This document shows positions 46,772-55,466 of a stretch of DNA of 64,000 bases, piece by piece. Source of the DNA: Mucilaginibacter glaciei (GTDB lineage Bacteria > Bacteroidota > Bacteroidia > Sphingobacteriales > Sphingobacteriaceae); assembly GCF_014773245.1 (NCBI RefSeq), contig NZ_JACWMX010000006.1, forward strand, positions 62,001 to 126,000, read 5' to 3'. Positions within the stretch are counted from its first letter, which is position 1. The number at the start of each line of letters is the position of its first letter. A model generated the notes under the pieces. That model did not search any database, had not been told where the DNA came from, and was given only the letters and a program-made list of their open reading frames with translations. A program made the position numbers and the translations under genes.

Positions 46772-47344
46772 TATCTACCTACTCGTTCTGCACAGCCGAG
46801 TGAGGCTTATTGTCAGGCATCTGGCCGCAGTTAAATATCTCGTCGGCCGGAGGCCGTAAGATATTCGTCACTCGGCTGGAGCCGAGCGACTGCTAAAGTT
46901 TACTCCAACCATGCACGTCATTGCGCGGAACGATAGCGACAAAGCAATCCCCGATAGAAAAGTCGGCGACCAGCATATTGGGGATAGCGTTCATATCTAC
47001 CGCACTCGTTCTGCACAGCCGAGTGAGGCTTATTGTCAGGCATCTGGCCGCAGTTAAATATCTCGTCGGCCGGAGGCCGTAAGATAATCGTCACTCGGCC
47101 GGAGCCGAGCGACTGCTAAAGTTTACTCCAACCATGCACGTCATTGCGCGGAGCGATAGCGACAAAGCAATCCCCGATAGAAAAGTCGGCGACCAGCATA
47201 TTGGGGATAGCGCTCATATTTACTGCACTCGTTCTGCACAGCCGAGTGAGGCTTATTGTCAGGCATCTGGCCGCAGTTAAATATCTCGTCGGCCGGAGGC
47301 CGTAAGATAATCGTCACTCGGCCGGAGCCGAGCGAATGCTAAAA
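46772..47344. repeat. 223-bp tandem repeat, 2.5 copies, made of nested palindromes
   Basis: Copies start at 46781, 47004 and 47227, an exact 223-bp period; the third stops after about 118 bp. Part A of each unit is a nested stem-loop: outer CAGCCGAGTG / CACTCGGCTG, inner AATATCT-CGGCC / GGCCG-AGATATT (the inner arm mutated to AGATAAT in copies 2 and 3). Part B contains GTCATTGCGCGG and a CAATCCCC...TTGGGGAT pair. Copies differ at only a few bases, so the duplication is recent. It fills most of the 714-base gene-free interval 46688-47401; the only other item there is the lolA terminator. Confidence 0.92.
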
Positions 47345-47349
47345 ATAAA

Positions 47350-47376
47350 AAAAGCGATGAGTAAAACCCATCGCTG
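47350..47376 (-). terminator. Intrinsic terminator of lolA
   Basis: AGCGATG / CATCGCT stem with a 9-base loop; on the minus strand a run of T residues follows. Confidence 0.8.
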
Positions 47377-47401
47377 AAAATATCATTTGTTGTATTTGAA
47401 A

Positions 47402-48076
47402 TTACCTTAAATCCACCAATTCAACGCCGGGGTGTGCTTTTTTATCAAAGGCAAATACAGTTTCGGCTGCTTTGTAGTTTGGTGTAAAAGTGCGCAGCGT
47501 GTAGGTGTACTTGCTGCCGTTCTTGTCAAAGATCTGGGCGCTGTACAGTTGGTTCTTGACCTTATCAACCATCAGCCGTACTTTAAAAAAGCTTTTCTTG
47601 GCATCCTCGGGTGTCAGGTCTATCACCTGATATATCTTGCCACCAATTTTCTGCTGACCGGTGTACAGGTATTTATATCCTTTCTCATATAGCGTAAAGA
47701 TCTTGGCCGGGTTAAAGCTCTCTTCGCTGTTATCTGCGTCGCTTAACTGTACTTCGTTAGCATCTTTAAGGTAAGTCCACTGGCTTTTACCATCGCTGAT
47801 GATCTCCTGCATAACGGTTGGTTTCGCCGTATTAGAGAGCATGGTCACCTTATATTTGTTCGTTTTTGAACGGGCGATCAGCGTACCTGTTTGTTTTTGC
47901 TGTATTCCCGCCATTTGGTTATCAATCGTTAAGCTAAAATCGGTTTTAACGGCATCATAGCTGCGGTATTGGGTGCTCAATTTACTCAGAATCGCTTTAG
48001 CATCGCCATCCTTTTGGGCAAACGCTCCGGTAATAGTCAGGGCCGAAGCCAGTATCAATAGTGTTAATTTTTTCAT
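47402..48076 (-). CDS. lolA: LolA-like outer-membrane lipoprotein carrier
   Basis: A 224-residue periplasmic protein (signal peptide about 1-20, ITGAFAQ). It has the LolA fold pattern: ILSKLSTQYRSYDAVKTDFSLTI, a strand-rich middle with ISDGKSQWTYLKDANEVQL, and a C-terminal VRLMVDKVKNQLYSAQIFDKNG segment. LolA shuttles lipoproteins from the LolCDE complex at the inner membrane to the outer membrane; many lipoproteins are encoded in this window. It is downstream of ftsK on the same strand (76-base gap), a gene order frequent in Bacteroidota. Confidence 0.9.
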   Translation of the reverse strand: MKKLTLLILASALTITGAFAQKDGDAKAILSKLSTQYRSYDAVKTDFSLTIDNQMAGIQQKQTGTLIARSKTNKYKVTMLSNTAKPTVMQEIISDGKSQWTYLKDANEVQLSDADNSEESFNPAKIFTLYEKGYKYLYTGQQKIGGKIYQVIDLTPEDAKKSFFKVRLMVDKVKNQLYSAQIFDKNGSKYTYTLRTFTPNYKAAETVFAFDKKAHPGVELVDLR

Positions 48077-48152
48077 GTGCAGATTAATTCAAGCGTGATA
48101 ACAATAACCGCTATGGCTTGTAATAGTTTAGAGCAATTTAACCCTGATTAGT

Positions 48153-50726
48153 TTAATCGCGCGGTTTTTGCAGGGTTTCCAAGTGGCGTTCCAGGCTGTA
48201 TTCGTCGGGATATAGCACTTCACGGGCCTTGCTGCCTTCAAACGGGCCAACAATACCGGCGGCTTCCAGCTGGTCAATGATCCTGCCTGCACGGTTATAA
48301 CCTAACTTCATTTTACGCTGAATTAAAGAGGTGGATCCCTGTTGGTGCAGCACGATCAATCGCGCGGCATCCTCAAACATCGGGTCGCGGTCATCCGGGT
48401 CAAAATCTTTTGCACTGCTGCCTGCCTCACCCTCGCCCACATACTCCGGCAGGAACATGGCCGATGGATAGCCACGCTGGTTGCCGATAAAGTCGGAGAT
48501 GCGCTCTACCTCCGGTGTATCAACAAAGGCACACTGCAGGCGGATCAGGTCGCTGCCGGTTGAGAGCAGCATATCACCGCGACCGATCAGCTGATCGGCA
48601 CCACCGGCATCTAATATGGTACGCGAATCTATCTTAGACAGTACCCTAAACGCTAAACGCGCCGGGAAGTTGGCCTTAATAGTACCGGTAATAACGTTAA
48701 CCGATGGCCGTTGCGTAGCAATAACCAGGTGGATACCTACTGCACGCGCCAGTTGGGCTATACGCGCTATGGGCTGCTCAACCTCTTTACCGGCAGTCAT
48801 CATCAAATCGGCAAACTCGTCAATTACCAGTACAATAAACGGAAGGTAACGGTGCTTCTCCGGGTCGCTTATTTTGCGGTTTACAAACTTGGTATTATAT
48901 TCTTTTAAGTTACGTACCTGTGCATCTTTCAGCAAGTCATAACGCTGGTCCATCTCTATACAAAGCGAATTGAGCGTGTTCACCACCTTTTTAGTATCGG
49001 TGATAATAGCATCTGCCTCATCGGGCAGTTTAGCCAGGAAGTGCCGCTCTATCTTGCGGAAGAGTGTAAGCTCCACCTTTTTAGGGTCGACCAGTACAAA
49101 TTTTAATTCCGCAGGATGTTTTTTATAAAGTAGCGATACCAATATAGCGTTGATCCCTACCGATTTACCCTGCCCAGTAGCACCCGCAACGAGTAAGTGG
49201 GGCATCTTAGCCAAATCGGCGATAAAGACCTCGTTACTGATCGTTTTACCTAATGCGATAGGCAAGTCCATTGTGTTATCGCGCCATTTTTCAGTAGCGA
49301 GGATTGACCGCATAGACACCATCTCGGGGTTTTGGTTAGGCACCTCAATACCGATAGTACCCTTACCCGGCATAGGGGCAATGATACGGATACCCAATGC
49401 CGCTAAACTCAGTGCGATATCGTCCTCGAGGTTCTTGATCTTGGAGATGCGCACCCCTGGCGCGGGGATAATTTCATAGAGCGTAACAGTTGGGCCGATG
49501 GTGGCTTTGATCTTATCAATCTCAATATTGTAGTGGTTAAGCGTCTCCACAATCTTGTTCTTATTTGCTTCCAGTTCGGTCGAGTCTACCGAGATCTTGT
49601 TGGTGCCGTAATTCTCTAACAGGTCGATAGTCGGGTATTTGTACGATGCCAGTTCCAGCTTATGATCATAAGTGCCAAACTGTTCAACCAGGCTTTTAGC
49701 CTTGGTGTCATCGCTTTCTTCAATGCTTAAAATTGCTTGCGGGCGCTCTACATTAATCGTCAGCGGGATCTCGTTATCTTCTTCAGGCTCGTTACTTACA
49801 TAAGGCTCGGGCGTAAGCACAACCGGCTCATGAAAGGTTGATGTTTGCAGGATAGGTTCCTGCTTTACCGGCTCAACTTTTGCCATCCTTTCGGCAAGGG
49901 TATCCTTAACCCGATTGCCGTTGCGCGGCCACTCTACAGGCAGGGAAATCTCTTCTTCAACCAGTTCAACCGGCTCGGGCGATACCTGGTCAACCGCTAC
50001 AGGCTCAACCATACGGTCGCGCAGTTTAGGGATCTTAAAATCGATATTGTAAGCGATGATCAAAACGGTTAGCCCGGCAAAGATAAGGATGCCGCCCGTG
50101 CCCGATTGGCCTATTTGTGCGCTCAGTAAACGGTTGGTCCAAAAACCAAATTCACCCTCTAAAAAGTGTGGGTAATCTATCATAAAGGCATGAAAAAAGC
50201 CGATAGCGATAGAAACGAACACCATGCTGAACAACGTGTATGCCAGCATTTTACTTACCGAAAATAATTTTATTTTAAATAACAGGCGGTAACCTATCAC
50301 AAAGAAAATGAACACAAAGGCAAACGATGCCACACCAAACCACTCGAAGATGAACTGGTTAGAAAGCAGCGCGCCAAATTTGCCCAGCCAGTTATCAATC
50401 ATGGGGTTGTTAACGCCGTTCTCTAATAATTCTTTAGTGGTTTTAAACAGGTTGCCCCAACCACCGTTAGCTTTTGATACGTAGCTTTGGTCCTGCTCCC
50501 AGGTAAACAGGTACGATGTAAAAGCAATCAGGAAAAATACCGACAGTACCAGGAAAAACAAGCCGGCAATTTTAACGGCGCGGCCGTCGCGCAGGTCAAA
50601 TAACTGCAGGCGCTCGCCCAGATCTTTTACCGCGGCGCGTTCTTTTTTAGGTTTGGCACCAGGTTCGCGCGGGATATTCTCTTCCTTAAAACTATTTGAT
50701 CTGAACTGGTTTCCTTTAGTCGGCAT
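48153..50726 (-). CDS. ftsK: DNA translocase FtsK/SpoIIIE
   Basis: Pumps chromosomal DNA through the closing septum and promotes dimer resolution. The 857-residue protein has an N-terminal membrane domain with four helices (about 55-240), a Pro/Glu-rich linker, an alpha subdomain, the RecA-like motor with Walker A VAGATGQGKS (about 530) and Walker B FIVLVIDEFADLM, and a C-terminal winged-helix gamma domain (LIVLHQQGSTSLIQRKMKLGYNRAGRIIDQLEAAGIVG) that reads KOPS-type sites. A TATATTTG promoter box lies 23 bases upstream of the ATG. The linker is short compared with Escherichia coli FtsK, as is usual in Bacteroidota. Confidence 0.97.
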   Translation of the reverse strand: MPTKGNQFRSNSFKEENIPREPGAKPKKERAAVKDLGERLQLFDLRDGRAVKIAGLFFLVLSVFFLIAFTSYLFTWEQDQSYVSKANGGWGNLFKTTKELLENGVNNPMIDNWLGKFGALLSNQFIFEWFGVASFAFVFIFFVIGYRLLFKIKLFSVSKMLAYTLFSMVFVSIAIGFFHAFMIDYPHFLEGEFGFWTNRLLSAQIGQSGTGGILIFAGLTVLIIAYNIDFKIPKLRDRMVEPVAVDQVSPEPVELVEEEISLPVEWPRNGNRVKDTLAERMAKVEPVKQEPILQTSTFHEPVVLTPEPYVSNEPEEDNEIPLTINVERPQAILSIEESDDTKAKSLVEQFGTYDHKLELASYKYPTIDLLENYGTNKISVDSTELEANKNKIVETLNHYNIEIDKIKATIGPTVTLYEIIPAPGVRISKIKNLEDDIALSLAALGIRIIAPMPGKGTIGIEVPNQNPEMVSMRSILATEKWRDNTMDLPIALGKTISNEVFIADLAKMPHLLVAGATGQGKSVGINAILVSLLYKKHPAELKFVLVDPKKVELTLFRKIERHFLAKLPDEADAIITDTKKVVNTLNSLCIEMDQRYDLLKDAQVRNLKEYNTKFVNRKISDPEKHRYLPFIVLVIDEFADLMMTAGKEVEQPIARIAQLARAVGIHLVIATQRPSVNVITGTIKANFPARLAFRVLSKIDSRTILDAGGADQLIGRGDMLLSTGSDLIRLQCAFVDTPEVERISDFIGNQRGYPSAMFLPEYVGEGEAGSSAKDFDPDDRDPMFEDAARLIVLHQQGSTSLIQRKMKLGYNRAGRIIDQLEAAGIVGPFEGSKAREVLYPDEYSLERHLETLQKPRD

Positions 50727-50748
50727 CCTGAGTATGGGCGTTTGATTG

Positions 50749-50756
50749 CAAATATA
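50749..50756 (-). promoter_or_regulatory. Promoter -7 box of ftsK
   Basis: The minus strand reads TATATTTG (TAnnTTTG). No -33 TTTG at the standard distance. Confidence 0.4.
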
Positions 50757-50871
50757 AAGTTATTAGATTAAACAGATATTTTTTAATTTTTTGATGAAGA
50801 GCTCGTGTTATGTTTCATGGGTTTAAAAGCAACTTCCCAAACCACAGTATTACAAATACTATAAAAAATAA

Positions 50872-50901
50872 AAAGCCCTTAACCGTTACGATAAGGGCTT
50901 T
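50872..50901 (-). terminator. Intrinsic terminator of the beta-barrel protein gene
   Basis: AAAGCCCTTA / TAAGGGCTTT 10-bp stem with a 10-base loop, followed on the minus strand by a T-rich tract. Confidence 0.88.
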
Positions 50902-50919
50902 ATTATAAATGTGTTTTTA

Positions 50920-51465
50920 TTACAGGCCGAATCCGTAAGCTAAACGTAGGCCTATGATACCGTTTCTATAACCATTACCCGGTATATTTTCATAACGCAC
51001 TCCTACGTCCCATTTTTTTGATGCATAACCGATGCCTCCGGAGCCCAAAAATTTTGTATCGCCGCCGCCATTATCAACCTGAAACCCTATACCCCCTTCT
51101 GCGCCGACGTAAATATTTGAGGTTACAAATGCTTTAAAACCCACCTTTACCGGGATAACATCTAAATCATAACGTGCTTTATAGGATTGCGAGCCATATT
51201 GAATAAGAACATCCTTTGGGAAAAAGTGGTAAATACCCGACGTAAAGGTTAAGGCAAAACGATCTGAAATGCCATACTGCAGTCGGGGCGTTATGCCTAA
51301 GCCGAAGTTAGTAGTGTTAGTAAGACTGCCGACAGGTAATAATCCGTCTATGCCGATACCGAACCGGAGCTTGCTTTTTTCAATAGATTGCGCATTCGAC
51401 TGGAGACCGACAAATAAAGCTGACGCGGTCAAAAGGATTGCGAAGAATTTTTTTTGGGTGTTCAT
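50920..51465 (-). CDS. Outer-membrane beta-barrel protein
   Basis: A 181-residue protein with a signal peptide (about 1-26, LQSNAQ). The mature part is made of alternating hydrophobic and polar strands (LRFGIGIDGLLPVG, GLGITPRLQYGISDRFALTFTSGIYHF, IGLRLAYGFGL with a terminal aromatic-type strand), consistent with an eight-stranded OmpA/PorT-like barrel. No ligand predicted. Monocistronic, closed by its own terminator. Confidence 0.85.
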   Translation of the reverse strand: MNTQKKFFAILLTASALFVGLQSNAQSIEKSKLRFGIGIDGLLPVGSLTNTTNFGLGITPRLQYGISDRFALTFTSGIYHFFPKDVLIQYGSQSYKARYDLDVIPVKVGFKAFVTSNIYVGAEGGIGFQVDNGGGDTKFLGSGGIGYASKKWDVGVRYENIPGNGYRNGIIGLRLAYGFGL

Positions 51466-51691
51466 AGTGTGTTTGGTTTTAAATTATCAGCCTGAAACGG
51501 CTAAAAAATTAAAAATTGTGTCGTTTAACTTTATTTAACAAAATGGTTAAACACCGGGCGGCTAAACTTCAGAACAGATTTCTGTAAAACCTGCCAGGCA
51601 GCTATCGTAAGGAATATATATTTTTCTTATACCGTAACCTGCGGTGTAAGGCAGTAGTCCAACACATACTTTTACCAAACCCGTTATCGCC

Positions 51692-53023
51692 ATGATCAAA
51701 AAAATACTCAGTTTGTTAGTGATCACACTTTCAATAAACTGCATCTCCAACGCACAGCAAATGAACACTGCCAAATTAGATAGCTTTTTAAATGTATTAG
51801 CAGCTAATAATAAGGCGATGGGTAGTTTAGCCATAGCGCAAAACGGCAAAATAGTTTATCAAAAAGCTGTAGGGTTTGCGGCTTTAAAAGACGACCTTAA
51901 AATACCGGCGACCGCTAAAACTAAGTATCGCGTAGGCTCTATAAGTAAGATGTTTACCGGCGTAATGGTGATGCAACTAATAGAAGAAGGGAAACTATCC
52001 TTAGCAACCACTTTAGATCAGTTTTACCCGCAGATGCCTAACGCAGCCAGGATCACAATAGCCCAGTTAATGGGCCACAAATCGGGCTTATTCAATATTA
52101 CAAATGCGCCCGATTTTGGTACCTATATGACCCTGCCCCAAACGCATGAGGCAATGGTAGCCAAAATGGCCGCCCTTAAACCTGCTTTTGAGCCGGGCGC
52201 TAAATATGAATACAGCAACACCAATTTTATTTTATTGGGTTATATTTTAGAAAAGGTAACCGGCAAACCCTACCCCGAATTAGTTAAACAACGAATCGTT
52301 AATAAATTGGGATTAAATGACACCTACTATGGCGGGCAAATAAACCCGGCCAACAATGAGGCACTATCTTACGATTTTGCGGATAAATGGAAGCAATTGC
52401 CGCAGACAGATATGAGCATCCCCGCGGGGGCCGGGGCAATGGTTTCAACCCCTGCCGACCTGGTGAAGTTTATTGAAGCATTATTTGCCGGGAAACTAGT
52501 GAGTAAAACAAGCCTGGCGCAGATGCAGCCCTTTCAGGCTGGGTATGGCCTGGCCATGCGAAAATCGGGCGAGGGTGATGAAGCAAGTTACGGTCATAAT
52601 GGCGCGATAGATGGTTTCCGGGCGGAGCTTTCTTACTTCCCTGCGCATAAACTTGCTATTTCCTATACATCAAACGGTGGTATTTACTTAACAGATAAAG
52701 TGCTGAAAGGCGTTACCAATATCGTTTTAAACAAGCCGTTTGAGTTACCTACTTTTAAGTTGATAACGTTGAAAGCGGAAGATCTGGACAAATACATAGG
52801 TGTATATACCAGCCCGGCATTCCCGCTCAAAATTACGGTAGGCAAAAATAGTGATAATACACTATATGGACAGGCTGCAGGGCAATCCCAGCTTCAGTTG
52901 GATGCAGTTGCTAAAGATAAATTTGAACATGCGCCGGCCGATATCCACATGGAATTTAATACTGTTAAAGGGCAGTTCACTTTAACCCAGCGCGGAAAAA
53001 TCATTGTGTTTACCAGGGAATAA
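51692..53023 (+). CDS. Exported serine hydrolase of the beta-lactamase class C / DD-peptidase family
   Basis: A 443-residue periplasmic protein (signal peptide about 1-21, NCISNAQ). Active-site motifs are the SxxK box S83-I-S-K86 in VGSISKMF, the Y-S-N triad Y174-S-N176 in YEYSNTNF, and YGHNGAIDG as the third (HxG) motif. This motif set marks the beta-lactamase (PF00144) superfamily, which includes DD-carboxypeptidases, esterases and class C beta-lactamases; the HxG form is more common in esterases and peptidases than in true AmpC enzymes. A C-terminal lipocalin-like region (about 360-443) follows. Substrate unknown. Confidence 0.93.
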   Translation: MIKKILSLLVITLSINCISNAQQMNTAKLDSFLNVLAANNKAMGSLAIAQNGKIVYQKAVGFAALKDDLKIPATAKTKYRVGSISKMFTGVMVMQLIEEGKLSLATTLDQFYPQMPNAARITIAQLMGHKSGLFNITNAPDFGTYMTLPQTHEAMVAKMAALKPAFEPGAKYEYSNTNFILLGYILEKVTGKPYPELVKQRIVNKLGLNDTYYGGQINPANNEALSYDFADKWKQLPQTDMSIPAGAGAMVSTPADLVKFIEALFAGKLVSKTSLAQMQPFQAGYGLAMRKSGEGDEASYGHNGAIDGFRAELSYFPAHKLAISYTSNGGIYLTDKVLKGVTNIVLNKPFELPTFKLITLKAEDLDKYIGVYTSPAFPLKITVGKNSDNTLYGQAAGQSQLQLDAVAKDKFEHAPADIHMEFNTVKGQFTLTQRGKIIVFTRE

Positions 53024-53032
53024 AGCCCACTG

Positions 53033-53218
53033 TTATTCAAATTGCAGTTCCCAATGGTCTTCGCCGCCGTCAACAATGCGAAAGATCTTTTTCTCGACGG
53101 TTTTATCGCTGTCGGTAGAATCGATGCGGACAATCTCATGATCGTGAAATTCCAGAGTTTTAGGGACCATGATAACGGTGATAGAATGCGGATCGCCGGG
53201 GGCTGTTAAAGTTTTCAT
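53033..53218 (-). CDS. Hypothetical 61-residue protein
   Basis: A short open frame starting with ATG after an AT-rich stretch: MKTLTAPGDPHSITVIMV, then an acidic, beta-like region (EIVRIDSTDSDKTVEKKIFRIVDGGEDHWEL). No signal peptide, no family recognised. It fills the gap between two genes without overlapping them and has ordinary codon use, which is the only support that it is real. Confidence 0.5.
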   Translation of the reverse strand: MKTLTAPGDPHSITVIMVPKTLEFHDHEIVRIDSTDSDKTVEKKIFRIVDGGEDHWELQFE

Positions 53219-53279
53219 AGGTTTTTTAATTATGATGGGTTAACAAGGGAGCGGCGAATAAGTTTCTACTGCTTTCTCT

Positions 53280-53468
53280 GTCAGTCTGAGCCTGTCGAAG
53301 ACTTAGGCAGATATATGGTTCGACAAGCTCACCATGACTCTTACAGTATATTGTCAGTCTGAGCCTGTCGAAGACTTAGCCAGCTGTTTGGTTCGACAAG
53401 CTCACCATGACCCTTACAGTATATTGTCAGTCTGAGCCTGTCAAAGACTTAGCCAGCTGATTGGTTCG
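53280..53468. repeat. 73-bp tandem repeat with internal inverted repeat, about 2.6 copies
   Basis: Copies start at 53280, 53353 and 53426 (73-bp period). Each complete unit contains TGAGCCTGTCGAA and TTCGACAAGCTCA, an inverted pair able to form a hairpin. This motif is a familiar dispersed intergenic repeat in Bacteroidota; the third copy is degenerate and truncated. Confidence 0.88.
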
Positions 53469-53483
53469 TAAGCCAATGAGAAA

Positions 53484-54218
53484 CTACTCATACTTCACCA
53501 TACACTCCTCGCAATAAAAACTTGTGCGATGCGAGCGGCCTGTATTTTCCTTTCTAAACGGGATGTGATTACGCGGACAGATCTTTTGATTATATGCTTT
53601 CCAGTGTTTATTTAACGTGCCGGCGTTGCGTTGCTCCAGAAATTCATAGCTGTATTTGATGGCCTCGTTGATCATTTCCTTGACTTTTTTTGGTGGCATA
53701 GCGCTTACCACGCTTTCCGGATGTACTTTAATGCGAAATAGTACTTCATTTTTGATGATGTTCCCCACACCCGAAAAGATTTGCTGATCCATCAACGCAT
53801 CGCAGGCAAGCAACTCGGGGATAGCTTTCATCTTTTTAACGGCCTTTTTGCTGTCCCACTTGTCGCTCATAATATCGGCCTGCCAGTCGTAGACTTTATT
53901 TAATGGCTCCTCTATCAGATGCAGCAATACGGCATAAAAGTTCAGTTCACCATCTTCAAACTGCAAATTCAGGCGCGGTGGTTTTTCGGTATGCTGATTA
54001 ATACGGTAGCTGCCAAACATCATCATGTGGATGCGGACGGTAAACTTGGGGAAGCAGATCAAAAAATGTTTGCCCCAACTTTTAAAATCGGTAATGGTTT
54101 GGCCCTTGAGGATATTGGCATCCAATGTTTTGTTATTGCAACTGGCCTTTATAACCTTTTTCCCTTTGAACTGCTGTACGGCTTCTTTTAAAATGAGGAT
54201 GCTTGGCCCTTCCGGCAT
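53484..54218 (-). CDS. Fpg/Nei-family DNA glycosylase (endonuclease VIII-like)
   Basis: A 244-residue base-excision repair enzyme that removes oxidised bases and nicks the DNA. The N-terminal MPEGP supplies catalytic Pro2 and Glu3 after Met removal, and Lys50 (SWGKHF) is the conserved helper. The helix-two-turn-helix is LMDQQIFSGVGNIIKNEVLF. The C-terminal zinc finger is atypical: CPRNH...YCEEC, so the first pair is C-X3-H instead of C-X2-C; the DNA-binding TGRSHRTSFYC hairpin is kept. The MPEGP start points to the Nei branch. Single gene next to the 73-bp repeats. Confidence 0.88.
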   Translation of the reverse strand: MPEGPSILILKEAVQQFKGKKVIKASCNNKTLDANILKGQTITDFKSWGKHFLICFPKFTVRIHMMMFGSYRINQHTEKPPRLNLQFEDGELNFYAVLLHLIEEPLNKVYDWQADIMSDKWDSKKAVKKMKAIPELLACDALMDQQIFSGVGNIIKNEVLFRIKVHPESVVSAMPPKKVKEMINEAIKYSYEFLEQRNAGTLNKHWKAYNQKICPRNHIPFRKENTGRSHRTSFYCEECMVKYE

Positions 54219-54280
54219 AAAATTAGTTTATGCTGATGATGCAAAGATTAAGCCAGCGACAAATAATTTTAAATATCTGC

Positions 54281-55330
54281 TTACTCTTTCACTTTCATTC
54301 TACGTTCCATCACTTCCCTCCAGGTAGTGAGGATAAAACCTTTTTGTTTTAGAAACGCTTTCAAGCGCGGGTCGGTCATGGCCAGCAGGTCGCCTTTACG
54401 TTTCTTGCCGGTGTCGGAGATCTGGTCAAAATTTGGCGATGGATCGGTACAATGCATAATTACCATGGTTAACCCGGGTGAGAGGCGGCCGATACTTTCA
54501 ATATAATGGTCGGTATACCATTTTTGAATCTGCTGATCAGTTTTGTGCGCGATATCCGGCATATTCCAGTCGTAACTGCTGTTGTGCAGGTCATCTAAAA
54601 CCGGCAGGCCATTCTTCCACAACATTTCGCCAACGGCTTTTGCCTTTACTAAAGGCGCAGGTTCGGGTATGGTCATTCCCTCTATATATTTTCCTTGTTT
54701 TATTAGCTCAGCGATAGTTGCGGCCTTTGCTTCGGCACGATAAAAAAGATCATCCCCACCGGGGAACATTACGGGTACTTTCTTTTCGATCCCCAATTGC
54801 AGGTACTTTTCCATAAAGGCGTCTTTAGCGAAAAGTGTCCCCATGTGCGAATCGAGATGCGTAGGTACAAAACCCATCGCAATAGCCCTGTCGTACTGCG
54901 CACGGATTTCCTTGTCTATTTCATCCGGCTTGGCCGAAAAGTATACCGCCCCTACCGAGGCGTACATTGCCCCCTGCTTATCAACCAAACCCGGCACCTG
55001 GTTTTTACCGGCAAGCGGCCCCCAGCGGTAGTTATCCCATTCGGAGGTGAGCGTTAAGTGCAAGCCAGCGTCCAGCGTTGGGTGTTTATCCAAGTAAGCT
55101 TTAAACTCCGGCACCCACGAGCAGGGCATCATCACGCTGGTTGAATTAGCCACACCTGCGCTGGTTGCGTTCTCTACCCCAAGATTAGATTCATGCGACA
55201 TACCCGCATCATCTACATGCAGGATTATTACCCTTGCGCCTTTAGGCCAGCCCAGTTTTTCGGCATAGGTTTGGGCGTTGGTGACTATGGCGGCGCAAAG
55301 CGCGATGGTGAGGAGCGTTAGTTTTTTCAT
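54281..55330 (-). CDS. Exported ChbG/YdjC-family carbohydrate deacetylase
   Basis: A 349-residue protein with signal peptide (about 1-19, IVTNAQ). It has the YdjC-type metal site: ILHVDDAGMS (Asp pair), LHLTLTSEW and THLDSHMGTLF with the metal-binding His residues. ChbG removes an acetyl group from chitobiose-type sugars; this exported homologue is longer, and its substrate is unknown. It lies 136 bases downstream of a membrane acetyltransferase-like gene on the same strand. Signal peptide and family assignment are clear, the sugar substrate is an inference. Confidence 0.88.
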   Translation of the reverse strand: MKKLTLLTIALCAAIVTNAQTYAEKLGWPKGARVIILHVDDAGMSHESNLGVENATSAGVANSTSVMMPCSWVPEFKAYLDKHPTLDAGLHLTLTSEWDNYRWGPLAGKNQVPGLVDKQGAMYASVGAVYFSAKPDEIDKEIRAQYDRAIAMGFVPTHLDSHMGTLFAKDAFMEKYLQLGIEKKVPVMFPGGDDLFYRAEAKAATIAELIKQGKYIEGMTIPEPAPLVKAKAVGEMLWKNGLPVLDDLHNSSYDWNMPDIAHKTDQQIQKWYTDHYIESIGRLSPGLTMVIMHCTDPSPNFDQISDTGKKRKGDLLAMTDPRLKAFLKQKGFILTTWREVMERRMKVKE

Positions 55331-55342
55331 TTCGATAATTAT

Positions 55343-55455
55343 ATTATTCGCAAAGACGCATTTTTTTTCTGAGCCTTGTCATGCGATACAAACGCAGATG
55401 TATTCTCACGCAAAGACGCAATTTTTTTTCTTAGCGTCTTCGCGCCTTTGCGAGA
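55343..55455. repeat. Intergenic repeat with CGCAAAGACGCA copies and an inverted counterpart
   Basis: CGCAAAGACGCA occurs at 55349 and 55409, each followed by a T-run, and a related inverted sequence, GCGTCTTCGCGCCTTTGCGA, ends at 55453. The second copy can pair with it. The type is common between genes in related genomes. Confidence 0.6.
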
Positions 55456-55466
55456 CATAAAGACAA

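Noticed and set aside
46656-46859. 67-codon plus-strand open frame upstream of the AurF-like gene
   Set aside because: It overlaps the AurF-like start and runs into the first copy of the 223-bp repeat; translation is repeat-derived.
46781-47344. Possible CRISPR array at the 223-bp repeats
   Set aside because: Units are far too long, directly adjacent without unique spacers, and internally palindromic; no cas genes occur in the window.
51692-53023. Calling the serine hydrolase a true class C (AmpC) beta-lactamase
   Set aside because: The third motif is HNG-type (GHNG) instead of KTG and a C-terminal lipocalin-like part is present, so esterase or peptidase activity is equally likely.
53280-53468. 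Possible CRISPR-like array at the 73-bp repeats
   Set aside because: Copies abut with no spacer, only about 2.6 copies exist, and the unit is a known type of hairpin repeat.
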